Origin: Topomyia yanbarensis
Lineage: Eukaryota; Arthropoda; Insecta; Diptera; Culicidae
Reading direction: 5' to 3'
NCBI RefSeq assembly: GCF_030247195.1
Contig: NC_080671.1
Coordinates: 70,927,412-70,991,411, forward strand
DNA: 64,000 bases
Part shown: positions 13,921-25,397 of the stretch, in pieces
Position numbering within the stretch: the first letter of the stretch is position 1
How the letters are laid out: the number at the start of each line of letters is the position of its first letter
Translations under genes and position numbers: made by a program
The notes under the pieces: generated by a model
Told to the model about the DNA's origin: nothing
The model's input: only the letters and a program-made list of their open reading frames with translations
The model's database searches: none

Positions 13921-16200
13921 GAATACCTCGTTCAGTTTTGGGCAGCAATACTGAGTGTCAATTAGGCTCAATAGAAATGCAGACACAAGACCTATACTCA
14001 TATTTCGATCACCACTTGAGAGTATCATCAGTTCTTTCAATACAGTAACGGTTTATTTCAATAGCTGTAAGATTTGTCCAGACAGCGGCTTTTTTTATAA
14101 ATTTTAAAAGGTCAATTTCCAATGATTGACTCCAATTCGATTGCAAGTAGGAAGCATATATTTCCCGATAATCCATCTCACATATTTAGAAATAATCGTT
14201 TAAAGTTTTTTCGGGAATGCTACATTTAGTAAATCTGGAGAGCTACCTCATTCATATTACAGTCGCCCACTACAGATCAGAAACTGTTTTGAGTTTCTTT
14301 TAGTCTAGAGAGCTGACGCTTGTAATGAGCCGATCATAACACGGGGAACAGATACACCCATTGCTCAGACCCGTGCCATCATACGTCCATCCATCCTACC
14401 GAGGTTGGCTACCTCACTAAGATTCTCGGACTGCAACCGGTACCGCGGGAAGGTTGAGATAGAAGTTTATATATCAGAGGAGATTGAGCACCTATTAGAG
14501 TTACGAATTGAACTATGTTCAACTTTATTTACCTAGTCCAGCAGGTTAGTTAATCCTTTTCCTCCGAAGGAAATCGTTGTCTCATTTGTTTAATACGAGC
14601 AAAGATTTAACGTCATTTTTTTACTCCATGTCCTGCTACACCGCAATTAGACGAGGAGTATAATTACACCCGACAGCGATGTCAATGCGAAAAAGGAACA
14701 TTCAAATGATTTTTAATGCACCACCCTCTCCCACCACCACCGTACCTCTATTACGGCTCTGTCACCTTCTTGCTACGACTCCGGGGTTCTTCGCACCGAC
14801 GCAGTCAACCTAATAATAATAAATCGAAAAATTAAATGTCACCTGATGCTGGTTGCTTTTTACGATGAGCAACTTTCAAAGATAATCGAATAATGAGCAT
14901 CTTTCGTATTGGCACGTACATTAAAAGGAATACCTATATGTAGAAGAGTCTAGAGCCGAGGCACTGCTGGTTCAGAGTTGAATAACTTGATGCCTTTCGA
15001 TTAGCAGACCCCCACAACTACGGCATCCTTTGTATGGGGGCATGTCTCGTTGTCTGATCAGGACGGCAGTCGCCGCATCTTTCGATGTGAAGGAACGAAA
15101 GAATATCGATCGTAAATTTTGTTTTATATCTGGCCTGTGTCCAAAACTTGTCCGTCAAGATGTACTTCTCAAAGTGAGATTTTTTTTTGCGGTGTCTAAC
15201 CTCTTCGCTATCGTACCGTGCTGTTCGTGCGTGGACTGATCAAAATTCTGAACTGACTTAAGCCGCCACGTCAGATCGGACAACGCCGCCGTCGTGATGG
15301 AATTAAATACATAAATAAATGTTTTTTTGCCAATCGATTGACCGTCGAGGGCTGGGACTGGGAAAACCACTGGTACGCACGCATCGTATGTTTTTGTGTG
15401 CCATAATTGCGGATTGTGTAATTATCGGACAATTTCCTTGATCTCCCCGAGAATGCCCGAGGGTTGCCAGGGATCTCATGTTGAACCTTTTTTGTGACGG
15501 GCTGTCGTAGGTAGATGATTTTATATGCGAACTAGACTACAATAATTGGCCTTACAAAACGTTCAAATCAGACAGAGACCGTGGTCAGGTATTGCCGTGC
15601 GTCGGTAAATGGTAGAACTGGTGTTGTGGCTGGCTTTGAGATAGTCGTGGGAATTGACACCACATTTTCGCAAGCTATAAAAAGGCAGTCTGTTGAAGGG
15701 CAAAAATCAGTTACTCGAAAAGCTTTAATTATGATTAAGATTTCAAGCTTTCTGTTAATTAAAAAATAAAAAAAGAAAAATCCGCAGAAAATTGAGGTGT
15801 TAAGAAATTACGAACAAGAAATAAACCAACTGCCAGAATCAGACCACTACCTCTAGGGCTAGAGTAACCAAACAATACCTGAAAGTGTAAGTGGGCCCAT
15901 TAAAATGTACCCATACCTCAGTACCCGTGTCAATTTGTCGTCAAATTAAACATTTCCCTCAGTGACCTTCCCGAAGATGTCGTTTAAGTAGAGCTACAAA
16001 ATGCCAACATGCCGGTGTCGTGACACCACTGAGCAGGCATTCGAGCTGGTTGAGCTCTGGCAGGGGCAGTTGGTGTAAACGTTCGTTCCACTAGTCCGTA
16101 CTGGCGGTAAATTTTGATGGAGACGTAAATTACGGTGCTGACGATGTGCCTTGGGCGATGCTGGAAGCCGTCACCTGTCAGCGGTTTTTATTATTTCTTA
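13921..16200. other. Unique non-coding sequence, nothing firm recognised
   Basis: Mixed-composition DNA with short open frames only. A stretch near 14330-14460 is GC-richer and could be old retrotransposon material, but no motif could be read. No promoter, RNA gene or terminal repeat is supported. Confidence 0.4.
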
Positions 16201-16559
16201 GCACAGATCAGTTCTAGGGTTTGAGTGAGGTATGTTCTCTTCAATGGTGTAGAAAAACGGAATTCGATTCATTTGTACAATATGTCGCTATAACAAATAC
16301 AAACCTTTCGGTTAGTACAGTGAGAGAGAGTGAATATCGAAAAATAATGCTGCGTCTAAAGGGTGTTTCAATCAAAAATTGGTCAAACAAGAACGTGTGT
16401 AAATCAGTCAAACTTTATATTAAAAATCAAATCATGTTTCATTCTCGAGCTCAATTCATACAGAAAAAAGAAAAAACATTCACTCAAGCTTCCATGTCAA
16501 CGATTACGACCCTGGACCTCTCGTTCCATCAAGTTTTGCGCATGTTTCGCTTCTTCTCA

Positions 16560-17440
16560 AGGTTCCGTTTTATGATTGTCTAATCTATTTCCATTGGTTC
16601 TATTTTCCAATACCCTTCCGCGTTCATGTTCTTGGGCATCACCTAGACGTTGTTCACGGTATACCACTCCACGACCTGTTTCCGTAATGGCAACTTTTTA
16701 AACCAGGAAACGGCTACGCATGTTTTTACTGGCACTCATGCACATAAATTTCTTGGTTGATGGTCCCGATTTCGATGTAAATGTCTCTCTTGAAGCCACA
16801 GATACAGATTGCCTGCCACACGAGATATTTTTTCTATACTTTCAGCCGACTTATAATATGCGTGTCCAGGAAGCTGATTAAATTCTGTCTTGACGCGGGT
16901 TTCGTTATCCTTTACAACTCAATTAAACGTCGTCAGCATTTTTATGTTCAGCTTCCGTGATCTTTCTCTGGCTGACTTGTTTTGCTTATCGTTATGATTT
17001 GAAGTGACCGCCTTCTTGTAAATCGACAGTCTGGCTTGTTAAACTCGATTCACGGTTGTAGAGTACACTCCCAACTTACTTGCTACGCTTCGGACGGTGA
17101 GTTTGGTGTTCCGTTTGAAACATCTGGCCACATTTTTAGTCGTTTTTGCGCCCTGCCGCTTTCGATTTTACCCCCCTTCAGTCTTTCTGACTGTCATCAA
17201 ACGTTTTCCAAACCATTTTATTACGGTGGTGATAGTTGATTTGGCCACATTCAACAATTTCGCCTATTCGATGTGCGAGTAGTTCGGATTTTCGCGATGC
17301 GCGTGAAAAATTTTGCTTCTCTGTTCCTCTTACTTCGATGCTAATTTAAAACTGCAGGGCAATTGTCCAATGTTAACAATAGGCATAATGCGACGCATCT
17401 ATATCCACTTAAAATGTGCTGGTTTTTTAATGCACGATAA
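16560..17440 (-). pseudogene. Decayed mariner/Tc1-type transposase, relic A
   Basis: Read on the minus strand from 17440 downwards, a helix-turn-helix region is visible around 17275-17158 (LLNVAKSTITTVIKWFGKRL, then KSKAAGR like the usual GRPR-type linker). Near 16675-16640 comes VVEWYTVNNV followed by a VMPKNMN-type stretch, matching the 'W..N.V..VPKDMNP' block before the third catalytic acid in mosquito mariner (ITm) transposases. Stops and frameshifts occur throughout, so no catalytic triad can be assembled. Terminal inverted repeats were not found. It lies head to tail with relic B on the same strand. The superfamily assignment is fairly safe; the subfamily is not. Confidence 0.65.
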
Positions 17441-17735
17441 AAATGCGTTGATTTTTTATCATAACACCCTTTGTTAGGGAAGAGACCGCACTGTTTACGC
17501 CGTTAATTTTTTTTCTGCCGAATCATGGCTATTTTGCATCTTTCGCCAAAATCTCAACAGCTGAGATCTCAGCAAACTTTTTTTTTTGAGATCTGTGTAA
17601 AAGTCACGCTGAGACTCGGAAAATATTTCACCAAAAATCACCAAACAAGTCTCACTTTACTGAGATATCAGTTTGTAAGTTTGCTGACTACACAGCTTTT
17701 GAGAAATTGCCGAGCCGAATTGAGCGTGTAGTTCA

Positions 17736-18603
17736 TTATTTAGTCAACGGATGGAATGAATAGAAATGGGTATGAATATTTTTTCTGAGTTTTAAAGAAG
17801 CAGTGAGGCAAAAATTGAGGAGGGGGTTCATGTCCTTGGGTACGAAAGTGACCCTGTTAGCTTCGTACCACTCCATGACAACATTTGAATAGTGGCACGA
17901 AGATAGACCTGGCCAGAAGATCGTGAAGATCTTGTGTTGCTTCAACAGAGGAAACAGACGCTTCTGTAGACACTCATTAAGGTAGATCTCCCCGTTTACA
18001 GTCCAAGTAGTCACAAACGGCGCACTCCGTTTGCCCTACGAGCAGATCGCTTGCCAAAACATGTATTTATTGGAATTCTTTGAAAGTTTCTGCTTCGTGA
18101 CTTCCTCCGGAACATGAAACTTGTGCTGGGAGGTGAAGAACTCTTGCCCCGGAAGTCCATCTTGACGAAAGTCACATCATCCATGATGAGACAATAAGGC
18201 ATTGTCAGCATCTGTGTGTACAGTTTCCGGGCCCATGACTTTCCTACCCTATTTTGCCGCTCGTCACGATTTGGAGCCTTCTGCAACCTCCCGCTTCTTG
18301 GCTCTTGTCAACGAAAAACTTGGACAGATTCAACTTTTTGGCCACATCCCTGACTGAAGCATTGGGATTCCACTTAAACGCTTTCACTACACGTTTGTGA
18401 TCCTGATCACCAATATACCATCCAGTCTGACCGCATTTCTCCTTCCGTTCGATGCTCAGAGTTTGGTAGTAATGTTTAATCACACGAATCACCGTTTCCT
18501 GCGCGATTCCGAGTTGTTTTCGGATGTCCCGATGAGAAAGTTTAGGATTTTCCAGGTGCTTGCGCAAAATAAATTCGCGACGGTGCTTTTTGGGTGACGC
18601 CAT
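17736..18603 (-). pseudogene. Decayed mariner-type (ITm) transposase, relic B
   Basis: The N-terminal 119 codons (18603-18244) begin MASPKKHRREF and hold two helix-turn-helix units (HRDIRKQLGIAQETVIRVIK and VRDVAKKLNLSKFFVDK). After a frameshift, 18286-18011 carries the first catalytic block CLIMDDVTFVKMDF. After another shift, 18014-17736 carries IFTIFWPGLSSCHY and VMEWYEANRVTFVPKDMNP. In the family the second block reads WPD, so the second catalytic aspartate is replaced by Gly here. The sequence breaks off after 'DMNP', so the third acidic residue is missing. The element is dead. The family resembles the mosquito ITmD37E/maT-like mariners; exact assignment is inference. Terminal repeats were not resolved. 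Confidence 0.85.
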
Positions 18604-18929
18604 TTTTATTACACTCTAAACTACTTCTACACAAATTTGCAAGAGAAAATACTCAATGGTTTCTCTTTGACGAAATTTGATATGGGATAGCCTTTACCCA
18701 ATGTGTCACTATGTTGAACAAAGATGGCAGACACTGCTCTAACTAATGGTTTCAAATGGGTAGCATGACAATAATTGGAAATGGGGGAAAATTGACTTCA
18801 CATTTTATGTTTGAGAGTTCATATTGACAGCACAAAATTTTATTAAATATTTTTGTTTCATAGTTTCATAATGTAGAAATTGTAGACGGATTTATTTGGA
18901 CTAAAAATGAATTGTTGACAGCTTATTGA

Positions 18930-19020
18930 AAGCCGAGTGGTTATTGGGCCGAAAGGTCATTAGGCCGAATGGTCATTAGGTTGAAGATTATACGACCGAA
19001 GGACTTTAGGCCGAATTGAC
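18930..19020 (-). repeat. Inverted outlier of the 16-bp 'CCTAATGACCATTCGG' family
   Basis: A few diverged units reading 'GGCCGAATGGTCATTAG' appear here in the opposite orientation to the large array at 22311-22869. They are followed by unrelated sequence. With the main array they bracket the 19.0-22.9 kb segment. Confidence 0.7.
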
Positions 19021-19479
19021 ATGACGACATTAAGCTGAGACCAAGGATCCGAAACGACGCAAAGGCACTGAGAGTCCACCAAGCGAGGAGGCGACCGGTC
19101 CACCGTCAGAAGCAAGCATGCGCCCGCACAGTGGGACGAGCCCGGAATTAAGTCACTTATGTAGTTCACGCGATATGTTCATGAATATTTTTCTTGTGTT
19201 GGATTATCCATCGGAAACAATTTGGCAAGATTTTGGGCTATTTGGATGAAAAATGAATTTTTCACAGCTTTTGGAAGGGCGCAACTCCAGGGTTTTTCGC
19301 ATAATTTGCTCACAGGGACTTTATCCGGTTATTTTAGGTTTTCGAAGAAACAGGTGTTCTTATGGCATAGCAAAATTATTCGTTTGATTGAATTACATCG
19401 TAGAATTACCATAAATGTGTTATCAGTTTGTTTATTCATTGTGTAAATAGCTATTTTTCGTGATAATTAACAAAATACG

Positions 19480-19640
19480 AACTTCTAAAACCATAACAAC
19501 TACGACGCCCGCGAATGCCGACTGTCGCACTATACTCATTCGAAAGCTCTCAATTTTCTCTTTCACATGATCCCATGGTAATTTTGCGAAAACTTGCGAT
19601 AGGCAATCAAAATTTAAAAAAAACTGCAAATGGAGACGCG
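19480..19640. repeat. Dispersed repeat, first copy
   Basis: The stretch with 'CGCACTATACTCATTCGAAA' at ~19525 is matched in direct orientation at 22980-23100 ('CGCACTATACTCATTCCAAA'), together with neighbouring 'GACGCCCGCGAATG'/'GACGCTCGCGAATG'. The copies are diverged. No protein is seen. Confidence 0.65.
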
Positions 19641-20229
19641 TGGTAATTATTGATATCAAATTTAAATAATTATTCTAAAGCTAAAATAATGACATGAATA
19701 CATTCACAGCTTTTAAATAATATTGAGAGAATGATCCACGAAGTTTATACAAGTGCACAAATGGAACCGAGTGGAAAGAGTATTTATTTAGATGTCGATA
19801 GTATCCATTCCGTGAAGCAGAAAATATGGGACGAATCATCATCAGAATCGGATAGAGATTAAAATAAATTGTGCTTAAAATTTTAAATATATGAATAAAC
19901 ATAAGAATTTTTATCAACATTAAATCAAACTATATCTGGTTAAATTATCGTTTGCTCAACCTTTAATAGATAAATCGATTTAGTATCCCAAAATAACCCA
20001 AGTAGAATAAAATCTGTTTGAATAAATCCCATGTGATGTGATGTAATATTAGACCATAATCATTTCAATACTTTTGTATTGGCTGCGAATAGACGTACGG
20101 TAGCCCCGAAATACTTTATCATAAAACCTTTACTCAATTCCTGTAGCCAAAAAAATATGTTTGAAACAGTCCTGTGTGCAAAAAATTCGAACCATTGCGA
20201 AAACAAAATTATGCGTGAACCAAACTACT

Positions 20230-20410
20230 GATAAGTGAAGTTATTTTTGCTTATCAATTTACGTCAAAAATAAATTCAACGTTCCAAAGGTATTCAAAAT
20301 CGTCTTATTTGAATCATTAAGATATAACAATAATTTTAAAGCACCCTAATGAGATGGAAATTAACTCTTTTGAAAAACAAACATAAATGTGTCGTGCCAA
20401 AATAAAAAAC
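20230..20410. repeat. ~118-bp tandem repeat, left part
   Basis: A diverged monomer with 'ACCCTAATGAG'-type and 'AAACAAACATAAAT' segments matches the array that resumes at 21495. The 'AATCCACC' element sits between the two parts, so one array was probably interrupted by insertion. Confidence 0.5.
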
Positions 20411-20415
20411 CTGTT

Positions 20416-21490
20416 TTAATCCACCTAGCGGTGCAATTGTGCCTTTCTCATTTCTCTAAACTATGGCACGGAGGCTTTTTATGTTCAACATAATCGTGGA
20501 AATGTCCATTACATTCTTAGTACACTTTGCACTTATACACAATGGCATGCCAGCCACGAACTTGATGAGCTACGTGTCGACGGTGAAACACTTGAAACAA
20601 AAAAATATCATACTCCATTAGCCTAATCAGCATTAGATCAATGTTATCTGCTTGCTAACTCATTTTGTCATGCGGGGCTGGGTATGTGAAGAGGGCGAAA
20701 GTCCCATGAACGAACGACTCCCCAGCTTAAATTGGTATGTTTTGTGATATAGTGGTGGTTTAAAGATGAGGGGTTGAAAGAGAGGGGTATGAGGGCTGTA
20801 TGGGGTGGTGGTCTGAGGGGTGATTTAAGGAGATTTTTAAAGGAGTGGCGCGAACAGTAGAGGGGGGGTGTAACCCCTCTCCGTAAACCATCAACTACGC
20901 TCCTGTTAAAATCCAGAAACCCTAAACGAGTCGAAAAAAAAATTTGGCCCTCCGGGATTAGGTTGACGTTTTTCAGAGTGATTGCATAACCTTTCTATAT
21001 GAGAAAGGCAAAAATGTGCCAAAATCCAAAAAAGTGAATCGTAGTCAAATTTTTTTTTCGAGTTTGCATCAAATCTCGACGTTTCATGCACCTTGAACAC
21101 ATTTAGCATCAAAAATAAAAATTCTATTTTTAATTTTTCCTATAGTTTATATGACAAATTTCTGTGTGGCCGCACTCTGAAACCCGTAATTCCGGAACCA
21201 GAATTCCGATCGATCCAAAATTCAATAGCAGCCGATGGGAAGGTTACACCTTTCATTTGAGACTAAGTTTGGGCAAATCGGTCCAGCCATCTCTGAGAAA
21301 AATGAGTGACATTATTTGACACATACGCACATACATACACACACACATACACACACATACATACATACACACACACATACAGACTTTTTCCGATCTCGAC
21401 GAACTGATATGACACTCGGCCCTCCGGGCCGGGATTAGGTTGACGTTTTTCAGAGTGATTGCATAACCTTTCTATATGAGAAAGGCAAAA
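20416..21490 (+). mobile_element. 'AATCCACC' repeat element, copy 1
   Basis: Begins TTAATCCACCTAGCGGTG and includes internal 'CCTTTCTATATGAGAAAGGC' motifs near 20990 and 21470, a CA-rich microsatellite (21320-21380) and 'CGATCTCGACGAACTGATA'. The same order of motifs occurs in copy 2 (47641-52365). Copy 1 lacks the right inverted terminus 'TAGGTGGAT' of copy 2 and has extra sequence at about 20660-20960, including a 'GGGGGGGTGTAACCCCTC' stretch. Non-coding. I know this as an abundant mosquito repeat but cannot name the family. Confidence 0.7.
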
Positions 21491-21494
21491 AATA

Positions 21495-21998
21495 AGATCC
21501 TTAACGACAAAATAATTATTTTTAGCCTCCCTAACGAGTGGTTTTCTTTAATATGTTTTAATATTAAAATGAAATGCAGAGTACAAACATAACTACTAAA
21601 GAATATTAAATGCTACGACAAAATAATTAGCTTTGAGTCACCGTAATGAGAAAGGATTTTTTTCTAATATGTTTTAATATTACAAACAAATTCGACGCTG
21701 GATCATTACAATTCAACAATTTTATGAATGATTACATCAAAATAATTATTTGAGCCATCCTAATGAGTAAGAATTTCGTTTTTTTACATGTTTAAATATA
21801 AAAAACGAATCTAGTGCACAAAAGTTACTTTTAAAATAATTTATGAACCGTTTTGACAAAAAAATATTTTCGAACCACCCTAACGAACAGTAAATGTTTA
21901 TTTTTAATGTATTTTGATATCAAAAACGAATTGTACGTACCAAAATTATATAAAAACTTATTTGAACGGATACGACAAAGTTTTGACTTTAATCCACC
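21495..21998. repeat. ~118-bp tandem repeat array, about four diverged copies
   Basis: Each monomer carries 'ACGACAAAATAATTA', a 'CACCCTAACGAG'-like segment, 'TATGTTTTAATAT' and an 'ACGAATT' segment, at spacings of roughly 110-125 bp. The array is very AT-rich and non-coding. The hAT MITE inserts just past its right end. Confidence 0.7.
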
Positions 21999-22011
21999 TT
22001 TTGCTCTAAGC

Positions 22012-22219
22012 CAGTGATTCTCAATCTGGGGTCCGCAGACCCCTGGGGGTCAGCGAATAAAAATATATTTTGCGAGTGCATATTGAAATTTTTTGTTTCC
22101 TAACAAACTGAAAATAACATTTTGATAGCATACGAAATCGATGTTTATCCGTGGGAGTCCGCAGCAACCCAGGGTGATTTCCAAGGGGTCCGTGGTACGA
22201 GAAAGGTTGAGAACCGCTG
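22012..22219. mobile_element. hAT-type MITE, 208 bp, with 8-bp target duplication
   Basis: Ends are CAGTGATTCTCAATCT and AAGGTTGAGAACCGCTG (inverted), typical of hAT non-autonomous elements. They are flanked by identical 8-bp duplications CTCTAAGC at 22004-22011 and 22220-22227. The interior has the common 'GGGGTCCG' subterminal motifs in both orientations. There is no coding capacity; mobility would need a hAT transposase in trans. Confidence 0.93.
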
Positions 22220-22310
22220 CTCTAAGCCGAGCCACTGTGGCCCGGTTACCCGTGTTACTCAAACATAGGGGCTATAAATTAGTTTAAGTCTGAAGGAGCG
22301 GCAGCGATGA

Positions 22311-22869
22311 CCTAATGACCATTCGGCCTAATGACCATTCGGCCTAATGACCATTCGGCCTGATGATCATTCGGCCTAATGACCATTCGGCCTAATGACC
22401 ATTCGGCCTAATGACCATTCGGCCTAATGACCATTCGGCCTAATGACCATTCGGCCTAATGACCATTCGGCCTAATGACCATTCGGCCTAATGACCATTC
22501 GGCCTAATGACCATTCGGCCTAATGACCATTCGGCCTAATGACCATTCGGCCTAATGACCATTCGGCCTAATGACCATTCGGCCTAATGACCATTCGGCC
22601 TAATGACCATTCGGCCTAATGACCATTCGGCCTAATGACCATTCGGCCTAATGACCATTCGGCCTAATGACCATTCGGCCTAATGACCATTCGGCCTAAT
22701 GACCATTCGGCCTAATGACCATTCGGCCTAATGACCATTCGGCTTAATGACCATTCGGCTTAATGACCATTCGGCCTAATAACCATTCGGCCTAATGACC
22801 ATTCGGCCTAATGACCATTCGGTCTACTGACAATTCGGCCAAATGACCGTACCGCCTAATGCCCTTCGG
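22311..22869 (+). repeat. 16-bp minisatellite, unit CCTAATGACCATTCGG, ~35 copies
   Basis: Very homogeneous in the middle, with variants (CTTAATGACC, TCTACTGACAATT) gathered at the right end. No spacer diversity exists, so it is a tandem minisatellite rather than a CRISPR-like array. Short diverged units in inverse orientation occur at 18930-19020. Confidence 0.95.
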
Positions 22870-22949
22870 TCGATTTCGATAAAAGTGCATCGGAAAGTTG
22901 CCAAAAATACACTAGTGAGATAGAGAGTTTAATTATTATTTAAATTGCC

Positions 22950-23100
22950 GTTTGCGATATCTTATTCAATACGATTTTCTAACAACGACGCTCGCGAATG
23001 TTGACGATCGCACTATACTCATTCCAAAGCTTTTAATGTTTGCTTTAAAATAAGCCTATGCTAGTTTTGCAAAAAATTGCGTTAAGCAGTTAAAATTGCT
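22950..23100. repeat. Dispersed repeat, second copy
   Basis: Direct-orientation counterpart of 19480-19640 (shared 'CGCACTATACTCATTC'). It follows the 16-bp array directly. Confidence 0.6.
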
Positions 23101-23104
23101 TACT

Positions 23105-23215
23105 TAAATACTTACTGACTCATTTACTTACTTACATACTTACTTACTTACTTGCTTACTTACTTACTTACTTTCTTACTTTCTTACTTACTTACTTACT
23201 TACTTACTTACTGGC
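23105..23215. repeat. (TTAC)n microsatellite
   Basis: Imperfect tetranucleotide run (CTTACTTACTTA). An open frame across it (Leu-Thr-Tyr repeats) is a by-product. Confidence 0.9.
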
Positions 23216-23639
23216 TTTCTCACTCTTTTCTTCTAATGTTTCGATCCTTATTGCACCTTTGTCAAGGAATTAAAATTTTGATGATCTCTTATCGGTCGAA
23301 ATACCAAAATTTTCTATTCCAGTTAGTAATTTTAACCTACAAAAATGAAACTTAAGCAATTGGAAATAAATGAATAAATATCTGAATTCATTTTTTTCTT
23401 CATCATTTCAATATCTAATTCATTTATTTATTTATTCAATTATTGATTTTTATTTATATATTTAGAAACTTACAACGTGAAAAAGCCAAATTGGAAATCC
23501 CGTAAAGCACATTTGTAATTTTCTGTACTGTCAAAGAACTCTGTAACCTCGCAAAATTTGTTGTTTCTCGATCGTTATGAGCTTTCGCCATGTTACTTTT
23601 GTTACTACTGTATTTTAAATAGAATATTTCTAGTGCCAC

Positions 23640-24300
23640 TGAGTAGATTTATTTATTTGTTCATTTATTTATTTATTTATTTACTTATTTATTTATTTAT
23701 TTGTTCATTTATTTATTTATTTAATTATGTAGCAAGGTTTTTTTTTCGGATTATAAGTCGTAGATTGGACAAAGAAAACAACAATTTTTCTTTTACTTCC
23801 AACGTTTCGATGGAATTATTTCACCTTTATCAGGAATTCTAAAGAAAAGAGATTAGTATTTAAGGAAATGTACATACATAAGATTGATTTGCAAACCAAT
23901 ATTAATATTGATGTAAAAGTTTTTGGTTGTTGTTTTATTGCTATGTTATATTTTATGAAAAAGTGAACCGTCCTAATATTTTGTCTGCGTCATATAATGG
24001 CTTTGAAAGTCGTATGTTGAAGCTGTTACAATATTTAAAACTACGCACAATGTTACCTCTGTCGTCTATATTTATATTTATCTGTTTATCTATTGATCTA
24101 CTTATTTATCTATTCATCTATTTTTCTATTTATATATTTATATATTTATCTATTAATCTATCTACTTATCTATTAATTCATTTATCTATGTATCTATTTA
24201 CTTATGTATTTATCCATTTTTCTATCTATCTGTTTCTGTTTATCTATTTATCCGTTTATCTATTCATATTGTTCATCTTTTATTTATTTTCATTTATATT
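23640..24300. repeat. Degenerate TTTA/TCTA tetranucleotide tracts
   Basis: Two tracts, 23645-23735 and 24065-24300, of interrupted ATTT and ATCT tetranucleotides. The frames with many Ile/Tyr/Leu codons are composition artefacts, not membrane proteins. Between them at 23790-23830 lies 'CCAACGTTTCGATGG', discussed as a possible Penelope-like end. Confidence 0.85.
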
Positions 24301-24711
24301 TTCATTTAAATTGTCTTACAATGTTTCAAATTTTAAATTTACTGCTAACTTCTTTTTATTTTAATCATTTAACGGCTAAGTGTCTTATCTTATTACCCGG
24401 CTGAATGCAAAAAAAAATATAGTCACAGTATTCAAGAGAAGTGCGTGGCGAGGGATTCCGTGAGAAAGTGGCCGACCGTAAAACATAACCATCGTCGATT
24501 CGAACGAAACTTTGCAGTTGTGTTCGATTTATGAATTTCTGTGTTCTCCACTAGTAATTAGAACATTTTGTCACAAGAACGACGTTTCAAAGAGCGTAGT
24601 AGTTTTTGCAGGCATTACAATAAAAAATACTGTTCTAAAACCGTATTTTGTACAACAAAACAATGCGAGAATGAGTTAAAGGAAATAAAGCAATCTGCGC
24701 GAAAAAATATA

Positions 24712-25397
24712 CACTGTAAAAATGTAAAGTAAACATCTTTAAAGCAATGAAATTTAAAAAAAAAACATCTTTAAAAAAATGTCAATAAAACTTGAATTAT
24801 TTTAAATGTAATTTGCATCATGGAGAAACTATCAGTAACAAGGTTTTTCTAGCAAATACTTCTAACATATTTTTGAATTTCCTATTTTTGACTAGCTAGA
24901 ATTTATTATATAATTTGATTCAAAGTGTCATTATAAATCGAAATGCATTCAATATTTTTCTTCCAAAATATGATAGTTTTCAAGAAATTTAGGGTTTTAT
25001 TTTAACAAAAACAATTGGCTTGTGTGATAACGCCATTTTTATAAGTTATTCGCGATTCATTATACTTTTAAAAAGGATTTAATTTCACGAATTTATTGTT
25101 TTTGTAATGACAAAACTTAAAATATCTTGAAAACTTATTCAAGATATTCAGAATCTTTTTTCTACAGTATTGTCTGTCAATTAGAACACAATTTAAAAGT
25201 ATATAAAAAGTGATCGGCAGAAAAAATTTTGTTTTGATAGTTTCTCTATGATGCAATTACATTTAAAATGTTTCTTTTCTCTTTAGGCTTTTGCTGATAA
25301 AAATTAAAAAAAAAATGAAGGATGGGGTTTCTCGAAATTATTTTTTTTAACATAAATGTTTGTTAGTATGAAAAGTGTCACAAGTTTTTTTGCAGTG
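24712..25397. mobile_element. TA-flanked MITE, 686 bp
   Basis: Inverted ends CACTGTAAAAA and TTTTTTTGCAGTG are flanked by TA on both sides. A subterminal inverted segment of about 40 bp ('GCATCATGGAGAAACTATC' near 24815 against 'GATAGTTTCTCTATGATGC' near 25237) strengthens the pairing. Non-coding and AT-rich. The superfamily is probably Tc1/mariner-like, judged only from the TA duplication. Confidence 0.7.

Noticed and set aside
14330..14460. rRNA or tRNA-like GC-rich block
   Set aside because: No conserved box, stem or known rRNA stretch could be recognised.
22311..22869. CRISPR-like regular array
   Set aside because: Units are contiguous 16-mers without variable spacers, and the sequence is eukaryotic.
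23558..24404. Multi-pass membrane protein rich in Ile, Tyr and Leu
   Set aside because: The frame follows degenerate TTTA/TCTA tetranucleotide tracts, which give hydrophobic residues by composition.
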